Of a DNA stretch of 64,000 nucleotides, positions 13,786 through 27,472 are shown piece by piece. Position numbers and translations under genes: made by a program. Where the stretch lies: assembly GCA_034620365.1 (NCBI GenBank), contig JAQGEQ010000161.1, forward strand, positions 744,001-808,000, in the 5' to 3' direction. The notes under the pieces are model-generated. The model saw nothing but the letters and a program-made list of their open reading frames with translations. It did no database searches and was not told the origin of the DNA. Origin of the DNA: Pegea sp. RAD2-039 (lineage: Eukaryota > Chordata > Thaliacea > Salpida > Salpidae). How positions within the stretch are numbered: position 1 is the first letter of the stretch; every line of letters begins with the position of its first letter.

Positions 13786-16700
13786 GAGTATCTGATCCAA
13801 AAATGCATTTTTGGTTTTGAAGTGTTTCAGAAAAGAGTTAAAACTAGATATGCTATGTTTATGCATGATGACTACTTAATTTTAACAACTACTACTTTCT
13901 TGAAAAGCTCAAATTTTATCAATAAAATCTGTTGGAAAAAAGTTGGTAATAAACAATTACTTTTTGGATTTTTAACAATTTAGGTTAGATGATATTTTAT
14001 TTATTTTTTACTTAGATAAAACAGAAATGAATATTTGATATACTTGGCAAAAGAAAACAAGTAATTTGATGGAATTTTTAAACATGTTTTGTGACAATTT
14101 TGAATCGAAAATTCAAATAGATTTTGATCAATTGAATTTTAAAATATTAAAGGAGTTTTTCATTAATTTTAACTGTTTGGTTATTTCTATCTCACAATTT
14201 GACTTAAAGAACTTGACCTATTTGCAATTAAACTGTTTTTATCAAAAAGAGAATCAATAATTCTAGTATAAAACTATTGATCAAATTTTAATTAACTTAT
14301 TTATGCATAGAAAGTATCTTAAAGTAGTACGTTAATAAAATCAGATTCAAAATTGAACTGTTCGTAGAAAAAATTTAACTATTCCATTGCTAAAAGTACT
14401 TTACAAAAAGTTTTCTTGTAAGTATCATACTTTTAAAAACACATTTTGTTACATGATTGTAATAAACTTAAGAAATTGTTTATTTTGTAAAAATCAAAAC
14501 AGAAAAGAATTAGAGAAGGTTCATTTTAAACTATATGAACTAAATACTGATACTAGATAAACATATTTTTCTCAGATAATATCTGATAATAAATAGTTCT
14601 CTAGATATTTTACGTCATATAGGTTTAATGAATCTTAAAAACAAACTTATTCGTTATAACAATATATTTCCATAAGATAATTGTTTAATAAATTGTTATT
14701 TTAAGTAATAACTTCATTATAAGAGATAATATAATTTATAAAAAAAGTTTTGTTAGGTTTTACAGTATTCAAAAATACATTATTATTAAAAGTGTATCTA
14801 TCAGTCAATTTTTTATTTAAAATTTCTTTTAAAATGTTATTACCTCACTAATTAAGTTATCTTTATTATCATTTTCCAACTATTTAATTATAAAACATTG
14901 AAAAAAAAAGACTTTTTTTAAGTTCAATGTTTTATTTTGGCTGAATGACAGATTTTTGATATAGTTTCAAAAAAAAAATTGTAAAGTACTTTCAGAAAAA
15001 AATACCAAATTTTAAGTTAACTAAAATTAGTTCTCTTCAAAATAAAGTTACTTTACATGCTTGAGTTAATTAATTTATGTTCAAGAATAATTTCAAAATA
15101 CTTTTTGGCTACTTAGAATGATAAATGATATTTGAAGATTTAAAATGAAATATAGATTTTGTCTCTGCCATTGCTTATTCTTATATACTAAGAGCTTTAA
15201 AAATAAAATTATAGATCTTTGAAATGTAAATAAAACGTTTTATATCATTCAATACTATCAATTAGAATAATTATATAACAAAATTATCAAGACATATTTT
15301 TCTTTGATCGTTTTTAAGTGGTATAATTTTCACAATTTTGGTTTATAACAACAAATTTTTAAAATACTTCCAGGCTGGTTTTTGAAAATAAGTCTTTAAA
15401 TTTTGTTATTGACTAAAGATTACATCTAATGACTTTACTTGATCTTGAACAAACATCTAACTGCAAAGTAATGCGCAGATAATATTACTAGCAGTTGCAT
15501 AAATCTATTATCAAACAGATAAATTTAAAAGAATAATAATAAAATAAAGTAATTTTTTGTAGTTAAGTTTAGAGAAACTATTTTATGCCATTTTAAAACC
15601 TTTGTTAATTAAAACTTTTAGTTGTAAATTAAAAAAATAATAATAATTAGCCTTAATACTTTATTCTTTACAAATGACAAAATTTAGAGGTTTGTGGTGA
15701 AAAGCTAGGAAAATGATTTAAAGGAATTATAGAAAGTTATTAAAGAAAAACTGTCTTATAAAATCAACTATTTGATATATAAGAAATATGAATTCCAGAA
15801 GAATAAAAATGTGTTCTTCAACTAAGTAATGTTTAAACCAGAAATAAAATCATCCCTTTCAAAATACAATTTTTTTCATTAAATAGTTATAAAGGTAGTA
15901 CTTAACTTAAAATGATTAGGTTTCATGATTTTACATTTTATTCAACTATTTAATTAAAAACATTTTTTAATTTGAAAAATTAGTTTTGTTTTATCTTTAA
16001 ACTTTGAATAAACTAAATCTCTAATAAATTTATAACTTTTACAAAAGTATGCTTTTGTGTTTATGCTAAGTTTTAGCCTTGTCAAATCTGTTTAATACAG
16101 GTATTGTTATTAAATATTAAAAAGAAATACTTTCATAAGAGTAAAAGCTGAAAGAAATAGTTGACATATACTTATCCATTTAAACTGTTTTTTATCGTAA
16201 ATTGTACGAAGCCAAAGGTAAAATACTTAAACTCTCAAAAACCGTCTGAAACTGAAAACCGCAGATTTTTTGCGAAAGAAATAAGATCTTTATTGATTCT
16301 AGGTTACATACTTTTGTATAAATATAAGAAACAGCTACAATAAAGTTTGCAAAAATATAGGCTATTATTAGTAAATTTAAAAATTCATTCAAATAATATT
16401 TTCTAAATGATATAAAAGAATTTTTTAATGGGAAAATATTAAAGAAAATATAATAAAGTAATGCACAAAATTCGTTGAAAAAGATGACATCAAAAATATG
16501 CTATCTGCGTTAAAAATATTAACTAAACTACATCTTATTGACAAAATTGGAATTAAATTGTTATTAAAGATTTATTACTTATAAAAATTTAATTATTTTA
16601 TAAAAAAATTTACAATTAGTTCACTGCAATCTAAAAATCAAAAGAATTTCGACCATTAAAAATTATTTTATGTTTTTTGTGTTTAGATTGCGAATAGAAG

Positions 16701-19700
16701 TAATCATGTTTACTGCCTAAAATTTATTCATTTTTTAATTATTATTAGGCTTCAGAAAAGTTTAAACTTGCTAAAATGTATTAAGCAACCAGAATCAATA
16801 TTTTTTCATAGTATTGAAAGTTTAACGTATAAATAAATGAAGATTAAATTCGAATTTACAATCGAAATTTACAAACTACATATTTTGTTCATAAGTTTAT
16901 TGTGAAAACCATTGACATAAAATAATAATTTATCTTTACCTTCATTTTGATTACTTTAATTACATTTTATTTCAGTTTTGTTAGCTGTCAGATCAAATAA
17001 GAACACAGAGTATAAAATCTTGTTTGATATCAGCTTGACATTAAATTGTTTTAAGTGTTGTGGTCATAACTAAACATAAGAAAAAAATTATTTTTTTAAT
17101 TAAATTAAAACTTAAAACCATCTTAATTGCCAGAAGATATAAAAGAAAAAAAGTACAAATAAATTATTTTGTACAGTTGTAAAGTTGTCTTGCAAAATTT
17201 AAAAAAATGAAAAAGAATTTGCATTAAATAAACTTATGCAAAGATGTATAGAAAGATTTAAGGATTTAAAAAGAATAATATTAAATAGTTACATCAATAT
17301 CTATTATTATAATAAAAAATAATTATATTTAATGAAATATTTTTAAGTCCTCTTACTTGTTTGTAGCTCATATTTTGATATAATGAACATAACAGTATGC
17401 CACAACAAACAGCTTAGCAATTTAAACTTCAAAAATAAGTGTATAACCACATCATCAGTAGAGCAAAACTTTTATCTTAATTCAATCAAATGACTTATTG
17501 AAAGATTTAGTTTTATACTGTTCCCCAAAACAACGAAATTAAAGTTTAAATTATCTAAGATTTAAAGTTAAAAATTGATGAAAAGAAAATAATCTTAAAT
17601 GAAAAAGTGTTACTTTTAACACATCTGCAAATTATAGTATTAATCACTAGTTCAAATATTTTTTTGATGCCGACTACAGTGAACTTATTTAGTACAGTAT
17701 TGTGTAATGATTAAGCTGTACTAATTGTCTAAAACGTTTATGATCTTATTCCAGATATATTCGTTGAAAGAAATAAGAATATCCTTTACCATGATGGTAA
17801 AAGATGGCGCTCTGATTTGGCATTTTAAGTTGACATTACTTCTTTCATCAGTAAATAACTCATTACAACAAAAATAGCTTCGCTACGAGAACTAAGTATC
17901 TACTTTCATTTCAAGCTTTATCCACACAAAACACATTTTCTAACCCTAGCAAAACAACAAACTGAAAGATTTTTTAGATGTATCAAATGCTAAGCAGAAA
18001 CTTGGTCGACGAGCTCAAACGTCTTATAAGCGAGATAGATTTTTCCATCCTGCGTTTTATAATTTGTATAATATTAATATCATAGGAATCTCTCGACGTA
18101 CAAAAAGATTTTGGGATGAACAAAGAACTTAAAAGTAAATATCGGTTTTTGAAGTCGATATCTCTAAAGAAAATATCTCAATTTGACAGCAAATGCTCAG
18201 AAGATTGAATATTTAGTTTGAAATAAAAAAGTGAATCAATTTTAAGTAGAATAATCAAAATGATAAATCAATATCTCAGCTCTGCTCCAACTCAATTGAT
18301 ACTGATGCATTTTATGACAATTGTCAGATTTCTCAATAAAATAGCTCTGATTGAACATTTTGATCTTTATTTGACTGAGTGCTTGTTTTTCAGTAGATTT
18401 TTGTAATTTTATGACATTTTTTAGCGTCTCTTGCCCTAGACTACCTTAGAGATTGAAAAGCGGCCCCTGAACTTCAAAAGTTTGAGAAACCTTTGAAGGT
18501 TTAGACTTTTGAAGTATTTCTAAATAAATTTTTAAATATTTTTTTAAATAAACAACTGGCGCTTGAATGTCACTTCTATTTATGCTTTTGATGTTTTTAA
18601 AACTAAAAAAATATTTTTGATTCTTATTTAAATGAATATTTTAAAACTGTTGTTTAATAAATTTTCATTGAATTAAATTATCCGTAGATACTTGATGTTT
18701 TAATTACAAAAAGAAACAAAGCTGTAAAAAGAATATGGTCTACAGAATTTGTTTACTGCGTCCACAAGACTCCGGGGCTGTTCACGATCCATGCTGTATT
18801 GGCTGATCGTCAATTTATGGAAATCGTTTAAAGAAAAATATAAAATGGATGCAAAAAAGCAATACACGTGGAAAAAATATATAAAAAAATTGCGTTTTTT
18901 GTTATAATTTGATTTTTGCATTTTTTAAAATACTTTTTAGGTTACAGCAACTCAGTGATAAAAGGGTGTTGAAAACAAACGAATGACGTCATACTTCGCG
19001 CGTAGCTTTGTAGAAGTTAATTTTCTAAGAAAAGATTGTCATCTGTTCTACCTCAAGATCTGATAGTTATCATAGAATAACTAAATCGAAGTATTTTTTG
19101 CAAAATATAATTAATACGTGAAAAATATCTGTTCATGGAAGTTATAGTCATTTGGGGCACATTAAGCGCCGCTTAATGTATCAATCTTTGCTGATAACTC
19201 TTTAAACGCTTTTTAAACAACCATTAGCTACACCAAAAATTTTACAAATTTTCTGAAAAATTTAAAGAAATAGAACACCAAGCGAGCCATACTGATTGTA
19301 AAGAGTAAAATAATAAGCTTGCTGATGAATGAAAGACAAATTTGGATTAAAACTTAACCTTATTCTGAGATTAAAGTAATTTTTGAAATAAATGATACAA
19401 ATTTGGATTTTCCAATTTTTAAAAGTATTTCAATAAATTTTTATATAAATCAAATCGCTATAGATATTCTTACTATAAACTTTTGTTTCAAAAAGCTCAT
19501 TCGGAAGAAATGTATTATTAAATCAGCAATTCTCAGTAATTGTGTAAGATTCGATTTTCAGATCTTTATCAATAACTTTTTTGATGAATCCAAGTGCTTG
19601 AAAAAGTCCTTAAACTTTTTTATTTAAAGAAATATTGTACTCAATTGAGACCTTGAAAAACTTTTATAAACTTTTTTTTTGAAAACCTGTATTTACATCT

Positions 19701-22562
19701 AAAATTTAAATCACATATTTATTCATTTCTGTTTTATTCAATCATTCTTTGCAAGAGGATTTTCTTAGTTAACTTTCTATGTTATTGATGCTAACTTTTC
19801 TGTATTTTTAAAAGTATGTTTCAGATTAGAATTCAAATAAAAAATTTTAATTATCTATTAACAAACTTATCATTAACTTTTTGTTTTAAGAAAATTTTTA
19901 TGAAAAATAGATATGAAGCTTACTTTGTTTTAATATTTTTCGTCACTATTATTGACATTTAAACCTACCTTATAACTTTTAAAAAGTTTGAAATTATGAT
20001 ATTGAAAAATGATTAGCTGTAGAAAGGTTGGAAAGATTTCAAATGTATGATATAAAAGTGTTGATATAAAAACCAACAATCAAATTTGCTAAGAATTTCT
20101 ATAAACAGTTTGATTAACTAATAACATTTTTCACATTTCCAATAAAAATATGCCATCATATACTTCTAAATGTTTCCACAATTCACGATTTCTTTGCGGA
20201 GACATTAACTAATTGTTAAAAATCACATCTATTAGATACCTGAATATAACTTCAAGTCCTATATATTCATATATCGTTCAATCTCTATATATTAAATTAC
20301 AATTTTTTAACAGTTGCAAAAAATGCTTTATAGGATTAATAATCCTTCAATCACAGAATATAACAGATGTATTGTAATTACTAGTAACATTTTGACAGGC
20401 TTTTAAGTATTTTATTTATCATGTATTTGTCAAATAAAGTTAAATTAAAGTCTTAAGGTCAGATGTTTCATTTAGGATTTATCAATAAAGTGTTTGTTTA
20501 ACTATAAAGCTTTTGAGGAGCTTTTTAAGAAACTTGAAAAGTGATTAATTTTTGTAAATTTTGATCAACTTCCATGAAAAATAAAATAAACAAATTTTAT
20601 ATTTCTTTCTAATAATCATTTTAGCACAAAATGGCGATAAATTGATAAGAAAACTTAATAAATCAGAAAAGTTTTTATAGACATCAAATATCTTTTAAAA
20701 ATAAGAAATAAATTCGTTTACTCAAATTAAGCTTGCTCATAAATATAATAGTTAAATATTATTGTCAGAGTTACTTTGCAGTTATTTTTGAAAGTTTTAA
20801 AAAATAAGCAATTACCAAAATCAGGTTGTTAGAGTTATGAGCTTTATCTCAGTCTTTGTTAAAGTTGTATATTGTTGCGAAGGCTTATACTATATGCGTT
20901 AAATCATTTTGTAAGGTTTGTCAGATACAATTTATGTTTTGTAAAGGTGCATATACACTCGGACTTTTTCAGTTCAACACTCTTTCTTCCACTTGATTTA
21001 TGGAATAGTGTTCAAACTTTTGAATTAAATCATCTAATTACACTTGTCTATAATTATCTGTTGTCATATAACTTAATGATAAAAAAATAGTTACAAATTT
21101 AAGTATTTTTGCTTGAAAAAATTCCGATTATCATTAAGCTGGAGGTTTTAAAGCTTCAAAGCCATATTTAAATCATAAAGGTAGTAAAAAGCTCTTCGAT
21201 TTTCGTAGTAGAAAGATCTTTTGCAGTTAAAAGAATTATTTAAGTACTATAAAACTTCTGGTAACCAAATATTTTTACAAATAATATTCCAAAAGTTTAA
21301 GAAATTATTTAATTGCCAATTTTGACGTTGTTGCAAAATGAGGTTTATATCTTTGATATTGAACCTTTATTTTAATAATTTGATTCTTTATTTAGTTTGA
21401 AATATATTTGTAAGTGACTTCTTAATAACCCCAAGAGCATTCACAATTAAATTGGGATATCTTCTTGATCCCAAAAGTTTAACAAAACTTCACCTTTCAA
21501 GTTTTATTATATCCTAAAATCCAATAATTTGTAATTCCAATATAGACAGAAACTTGCAAATATCTTCAAGCAAACTGCTTATAAGTCGTTGTTTCAAAAG
21601 ATCCGTGAACTCAATGGCCTCTTAGGTTGGAAAATTTGTTGTAAGTAGATTGTTTAGTGAAACCAAATACTGTGCTATAGAACTTTCGATGTAAAGCTCA
21701 GGAATATCTTTCTTTTTCTAAATAATTTAATCTATAAAATAAAATCATAAAATATGTTTGCACAACTAACACCATTTAACTAACCCAATGTTATGAGTAT
21801 TAGCAGGTTTCTATAGTCGATATCAAAAACATTTCTCAACTTGCAATGATTCAGTGAATATGTTTTAATTCACTTTTCTTATTATAATTTCATTTTTTTC
21901 TGATATTTTTTGTCGTTTAATCGATTAGATAGAGAAGTTTCTTTTTTATAAAAAACGTCTACAAAAGTTAAATGGTTTAATTTGCTGATTCATCAAAACC
22001 TTTTGAAGAAAAATCCAAATAGATGCAAAACAATCATCTAATGAAATGAGATCAAATTCTGCGTTTACTTAAAGCAGACAAATCCTCAAGCAGTGTAGAT
22101 AGCAGTGGTAGAAGCTTTTTTGTATTATTCGTTGGTGGAGAAGTTTTTACAGCTTAAGGTACTTAACTGATCAAATGAATCTTTTTCTACTTTATGAGAA
22201 TTACTAACCAGACTCACTTATATTTCAGAGAATTTTTACCAGGCTTTCAGACCAGTACACTAAGTTGACTAATTAGTTTATGTAATTAGTTGCTTCATAT
22301 ACTGAACCACATCTAAACTTGTTATTTTTTATTTAGTCTTATCTAATTAATTTACTTTACAGCGTAAACTAAACTATTATTCAAAAAGTATTAAAAACTT
22401 AAGAAAATCTGCAGATCTTATCCAAGTTTTTTTAGGTGAGTTTATTAAAAATCTGATATACAAATTAGATTTTCATTCAATTAGAAGCTCAGTAAAATGT
22501 TATGAAATAAAAGAACAGTTTAGATCACAGTAGACTCGAAGTAAACAAAAACATGTTTGAGA
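13786..22562. other. Long AT-rich stretch with no supported gene
   Basis: Nearly 9 kb without a believable coding exon. GC-richer patches occur near 17.75-18.06 kb, 18.42-18.90 kb and 18.95-19.18 kb; the last holds a CRE-like octamer (18984-18991) and a perfect hairpin. The short frames at 18700-18921, 19403-19627 and 20872-21090 have no family features. Confidence 0.45.
19159..19179. repeat. Perfect 9-bp inverted repeat with 3-nt loop
   Basis: ACATTAAGC and GCTTAATGT are perfect complements around the loop GCC. Such a GC-capped hairpin is uncommon in this DNA. It could be a protein-binding palindrome, a transposon trace or chance. Confidence 0.35.
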
Positions 22563-24851
22563 TCACTTGTATTCACTGTATCTCCCTTCTTTCACACATT
22601 CTTTTTCCGCTTTTGTAAACATTACAGGTGCAGGCCTCAACATATTTACCTCGCCATCAAATTTCTTTTTACTTGCACTAATTTTTGGGACTTTATTTAC
22701 TTTCAACGAATTAATCAACTCACCGTCTTCTTCATACATCTTCATCACCACATTTTTAATCAAACAAAGTTCTTGGCGATGAGATAAAAGTCGATCTACA
22801 TCCAAAGACATTTCTTTCTTAACCAAAACTAGTTCTTCGTTACTCTTCTTTAAATCTTCAACTTCTAATTGAAGTTTTGAACACTTCATCTGTTCTACTT
22901 CTATTTCTTCATCTCTTTTTCGCATACTTTCAATCATGTAGCTCATTGGTTGTTTTGACTCCTCTAATAATCTTTCATTAGCATCCAACTTGCTCCTGAG
23001 AGTTCTTATCTCTTCCTTTAACTTCTCATTATCACAAACATGAGATGAATTGATTTTCTCTAACTGTAAGACCCTCCTAGCTAACTCAACACTTTGTTTC
23101 ATTCTTCTTTTAGCAGTCAACGGAATATTAGCCCCGTAACCATATGAGAACAACATCCTTTCATCACCTTTCCCATCATCTATCTCAGCAGCTTGCATCA
23201 CAATATCATCCATCTCTTTTTCCATGCTCTCATACACACTGATTCTTTTTTCAAGATCACAAACTTTTTTCGACAAATCACTTTCCGTCATTAAAGACTT
23301 TCTCTGAAGATCACCAAAATCTGTCGTCACCAACTCCAACTTCCTGCTCTTCCTCTCAACCTCAATCTGCATCCGTTCTAAGCTCTTCCGTGTTTCTTCG
23401 TGAACAAGATGAAGGCGATCCAACTCAAAAGTCTTGATCTGAGCAGTGTTGTGAATCTCTGAAACACGAGATTCAACCTGACTCTCCAGCATACGAATCT
23501 CATTTGAATAGACTTCATTTCGTTTCTCCGCGTCATCGCGCAGTCGAATCGCAGTATCGCGTTCCGCTAAAGCTGCATCACGTGATTCACGGAGACTTCG
23601 TTTTTCGCGTTCGTAAGCTTCTTTACTATCATGACGAACTTTATCCAACTCTGTTTCGGTTTGAAGTCGCAAACGGTCCACCTCACTTTGCAATCTCTGC
23701 TCATAGCTACTTCTTGCTTGATCACGTGCTGAAGCATACTTTTCGTAAAGCTCTTCTCGACTTTGTTTCACAGCTTCCATTTGTTGATTGTCACGTGATA
23801 AACGATCTTCAATTGTTTCTAGCTTCACTTGTGACTCTGTCAAATTCTTACTTAAATACTCCTTATCTTGTCTTAATAGATCTCCTTCTCTTAATAACTT
23901 TTCATTTTCTTTTTTTAAATCTTCATTTTCTTTCAACAAACTTTTTTTCTCTGCAGATACAAGCATACTTGTCTTCATCACTTCATTGTAATCTGTTTCA
24001 AACTTATTTCTTTCACATAGAACAATATCAAATCTTTGAATTTTACCCACAGTTGATTCAACTTGCTTTCTTAAGTCATTTACTTCATTATTTTGAGATT
24101 TATTCATCAAATCTAAACGACAACGTTCTCTGCGTTCGCTAAATAGGTCTTGCTCTATCACATGTAAATTGTTAGATAAGCTGACAACTTTTGCTGCTAA
24201 TTCGTCACGTTGTTCAAAAACATTCTTCTTTTCAATCACATGAGCTTGCAAGCCTTCATACAATCGTAAAAAGAAATATTCACCAATAGATAGAGATTCT
24301 GTGGGTTGAGACTTCAATTTTATATATTCATTCTCTGATATATTTTTACCATTTTCAATTTCAGAACGAAAATTGTCATTTTTTTTTTCCAATATCTTAT
24401 TTACTTTTTCTAATTCTTCTTGTCGTTCTAATATTCTCTTCAAATCTTTTTCTGTTTTATCTTGCACTTTTTCACTCTCAGCCTTATAAAAACTCTTTGC
24501 ATTATCAAGCTGAAGCTGGAGAATCTTCTTCTGATGTAGAGCATCATGCAATTTTTCTTCAAGCTCATCAACTTTCGTGAAGCTGTCTCTTTTCAGATTA
24601 TCAATGATTAAGGATTTTTGGGATAGCTCAATTTTCAACAATTCTAATTCATGCCGGAGTTCTTTATTTTCAATAATTTTGTTCTTAGGATTTTTAGAAT
24701 CCTTTTCAAGAAAACTCATAAACTCTTCAGTACGTCCAGACATCACCAAATCATCATTACTTAATCCCAGACTGGAATCACTGATTGCATTTGAATGAAA
24801 AGACACAGATTCATTTGATTCAGTCGCCAAAGATGCTTCAGAAGATTCCAT
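22563..24851 (-). CDS. PIBF1: PIBF1/CEP90, centrosomal and ciliary coiled-coil protein
   Basis: PIBF1 (CEP90) is a centriolar-satellite and distal-appendage-associated protein needed for mitotic spindle integrity and early ciliogenesis. One uninterrupted frame of 762 codons runs from ATG 24851 to TGA 22563, close to the human length (757 aa as I recall). Almost the whole protein is heptad-rich coiled coil. The diagnostic segment is near residues 569-600: SYGYGANIPLTAKRRMKQSV followed by ELARRVLQLEK, closely matching the conserved PIBF1 block. A conserved MIESMRKRD and a C-terminal PVMFTKAE also fit. The gene is intronless here, unlike most neighbours. It lies about 3 kb downstream of IFT140 on the same strand. 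Frames overlapping it on the plus strand are shadows. Confidence 0.95.
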   Translation of the reverse strand: MESSEASLATESNESVSFHSNAISDSSLGLSNDDLVMSGRTEEFMSFLEKDSKNPKNKIIENKELRHELELLKIELSQKSLIIDNLKRDSFTKVDELEEKLHDALHQKKILQLQLDNAKSFYKAESEKVQDKTEKDLKRILERQEELEKVNKILEKKNDNFRSEIENGKNISENEYIKLKSQPTESLSIGEYFFLRLYEGLQAHVIEKKNVFEQRDELAAKVVSLSNNLHVIEQDLFSERRERCRLDLMNKSQNNEVNDLRKQVESTVGKIQRFDIVLCERNKFETDYNEVMKTSMLVSAEKKSLLKENEDLKKENEKLLREGDLLRQDKEYLSKNLTESQVKLETIEDRLSRDNQQMEAVKQSREELYEKYASARDQARSSYEQRLQSEVDRLRLQTETELDKVRHDSKEAYEREKRSLRESRDAALAERDTAIRLRDDAEKRNEVYSNEIRMLESQVESRVSEIHNTAQIKTFELDRLHLVHEETRKSLERMQIEVERKSRKLELVTTDFGDLQRKSLMTESDLSKKVCDLEKRISVYESMEKEMDDIVMQAAEIDDGKGDERMLFSYGYGANIPLTAKRRMKQSVELARRVLQLEKINSSHVCDNEKLKEEIRTLRSKLDANERLLEESKQPMSYMIESMRKRDEEIEVEQMKCSKLQLEVEDLKKSNEELVLVKKEMSLDVDRLLSHRQELCLIKNVVMKMYEEDGELINSLKVNKVPKISASKKKFDGEVNMLRPAPVMFTKAEKECVKEGRYSEYK

Positions 24852-26489
24852 CTTTTAAATTTGAAATTACTGAAATAATTGTTATTTAATTTTGATATAA
24901 AAAAAAACCTAAAAAAGATTTACAAAAATTCAATTTAAATTTTATTATAAACTGAATGTTTCTTAAACATTTGATTTAAGTATTATAAACTTAAACCAAA
25001 TCAGTATTATAAAGTTTATTAGAAATATTTTAAAGTAATTTTAAAAAGTTTGAAAGTGAAACATGCTAAATTGCTACAGAATAAACCCCAATATTAAATA
25101 AGAATTATCCAAAATATTTTATTTCTTTTCATTAGAATTATTCTTATTCAGATCTATATAAGCATTTTAAGAGCTAAGATTGAAATTTTACTTATGCAAC
25201 AAATGAGCTTTTAATTTATTAAGATTAACAAAATTTTAAATCAATTAAATTTAAACAATTTCCAAATACATCAGAATAAGTTAGGTAAACTTGTATTTTT
25301 GTCTATTGCAAATCATTTTAAAAAGTTTAGCAACAGAAAAATGCTAGCAATTATATTAAAAACTATTAAATTATAATAAAATAATATTAAAAAGATTATT
25401 ACTATCATAGCTTTAGTTTAATCTAAAAACTATTATTGAAACATAAAAAATGAAAATAAATTCAGAGTCATTACTGCCTTAATAATGATTCCTTTTTATT
25501 TTATACAATTTTTAAACCTTTTATGACCTCTGGCCTACAAGAGCATTTTATTTTTATTAAATAATAAAATGATTAAGATAATTAACTTAAATTTGTATTT
25601 ACATTCTAATAGAATCGTTGACTGTGCGATGAAAATTGTTATGACATATGAAGATAATTAAAAAATTCAAATCAAAAAAATGAAATTAAACATCTTATTC
25701 GTAGTAAATAAATTCAAACTTACCACCAGTAAACTTCGTTAAACATTCATAACATAAATTGTTTTGAAAAGCTCAAAATTTATAGTGTCAAAAATGGCTA
25801 AGTTATTTTATTATTTAATTTGTGGCTTTAAAAAGGCAACATTTTTCAAGTATAAAACATAATTTTAGCTTTAAGAGCTTTTTATTAATTACTTTAATTC
25901 TGAAATTCAAATAATAATACATTTGTTATACATTTAATTAACTTGCTTTCACCAAAACAGTTAGAACATGTAGCTTATAAAGTTTATATCTAATATCAAT
26001 GCTTCTTTATTTACTTATTTGATAGTAGGTAGAGTTTCCACATATACCCAAAAAATCGACTTATAATTTTTTTTTGGCTGAAGGAAGTGCAGATTAGAAG
26101 TGTGGGGGGTTTTTCTTATATATTCTTTTAGGTAATGTCTCGTACTCTAACAAAAGCTGACTAAAGATGAAATAAAAGCTAGTGATGATAATGGAAGAAA
26201 ATGTCTTTATGTCTTATTGCATCAATGTTAAGGACAGATTGCATTATTAAATATTTCAAGATTACTGAATAACGTCTGATTATGACTTTGACCATTTAGA
26301 CAAAGAATCAAAATGTTTGTTGTCGTCATTTGTTACTGTCATTGATAAAACAGTTTTTTTTTAATTTATTAAGTATAGTTAAAATTAAGATAAATTTAAT
26401 GATTTATGACTTTTAGGCATCATATCAATTATATCAAAAATAGTATCTTGAATCCAAAATGTTTTTAGGAAAGTTAATTAAAAATTAGT
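24852..26489. other. PIBF1 upstream region, no gene
   Basis: AT-rich intergenic DNA that should contain the PIBF1 promoter. I cannot point to a clear core promoter or an RFX X-box. Confidence 0.45.
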
Positions 26490-26995
26490 TAGATTGGAAT
26501 ACTACTTAATTCTTATTTTTAAAATTATTAACAATTTAATCGACCATAAATTCGATGTTTTTTTCCATTAATCTTTCCCTCAAGTTATATCAAGTCAGAC
26601 GACACACATTACATCTTAATAAACTCATATCACCTGGTACGTTAATCAGAACAAATTTTTTCTCATACAGCACAATTAGTACATGGAACCAGCTGCCATC
26701 AAACATTGTCATGTCAGAATCACTCGTATTGTTCAAGCAGAAGTTGAACCGTTATAACATTGTCAATACTGCCATTTCTAAACTGAATTTTTCTCTTTTT
26801 GTTTCTTTTTTTAGATATTACTATAATTCCATGTAATTGTTCACTGTCATATGCTTTGAGGACTACCGAAATGTCATGTGTTACATCTTTTGATTTCCAT
26901 ATTTTTGACTAAATAGATGTTATTTGTGAGAATGTGTGTTAGCGGGAGGTGCTCTCTTCAGGCACCCTCCTTCGTATTTATTGTAATAAATAAAT
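26490..26995 (+). mobile_element. 5'-truncated non-LTR retrotransposon (LINE), 3' end
   Basis: The element holds the last part of the reverse-transcriptase ORF and the 3' UTR. The frame ending at 26836 shows RRHTLHLNK, then FFSYSTISTWNQLPSN and FKQKLNRYN, the C-terminal signature common in CR1/Jockey-like ORF2 proteins. The DNA matches the reverse complement of 36110-36440. The 3' UTR holds the hairpin 26945-26970 and ends in an AATAAATAAA-type tail. The fragment cannot move by itself. Confidence 0.85.
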
Positions 26996-27305
26996 TGATA
27001 TAGAGTTATGTATAAACGATTATTGTATCAATTTTGGTTTACAATCAACTATAAAACTTACTTGAGATTCATAATTTTCTTAATTTAATTGATTTGTTTT
27101 AAATATATATTTTATTAAGAACTTATAAGTATCAATATTTGTTTCAGGTTGTTAAACATTTAAGGTTCCTATAAAGTATCACTAGAATGTGTCTCTAATT
27201 TAACAGTTCTGGTTCCTGGTTCTTATTTAAATTTATTTTTTAAGAATAGTTTGCTTTTACTACTAATATAATATAAACAGTTGATTAGAGATAAGATGTT
27301 GCTAT

Positions 27306-27472
27306 TTTCTATTTCTTGTATTTTTAACAATTTAGTTTCCTTACTCTTTTGATCCTCGTTTTTATCACATAAAAAGAGATAACACGGTGTCGATTACAAA
27401 CATTTCTTTCACTTAAATCTATTTCTAAAATCAGTAAAATCCTTTTACAAAAAATAACTAGTTGTAAAATCT
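27306..27472 (+). repeat. Dispersed repeat, copy 2
   Basis: Matches the reverse complement of the repeat at 13561-13785, with several substitutions and lacking about 50 bp in the middle. It lies 3' of the IFT140 end and 3' of a LINE fragment but is not part of that LINE. Between it and 27985 is AT-rich DNA, presumably IFT140 3' UTR and spacer. Confidence 0.65.

Noticed and set aside
13573-13866. 97-codon frame as a membrane-protein gene.
   Set aside because: It overlaps the dispersed repeat, has no conserved features, and the other repeat copy does not keep the frame.
18700-18921. 73-codon frame as a small secreted or membrane protein.
   Set aside because: No splice context, no family match and a very AT-rich hydrophobic start; the GC-richer patch is more likely non-coding.
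23504-24142. A 212-codon open frame on the plus strand.
   Set aside because: It lies entirely antisense to PIBF1, has no family features, and long antisense frames are expected opposite a Glu/Leu/Lys-rich coiled coil.
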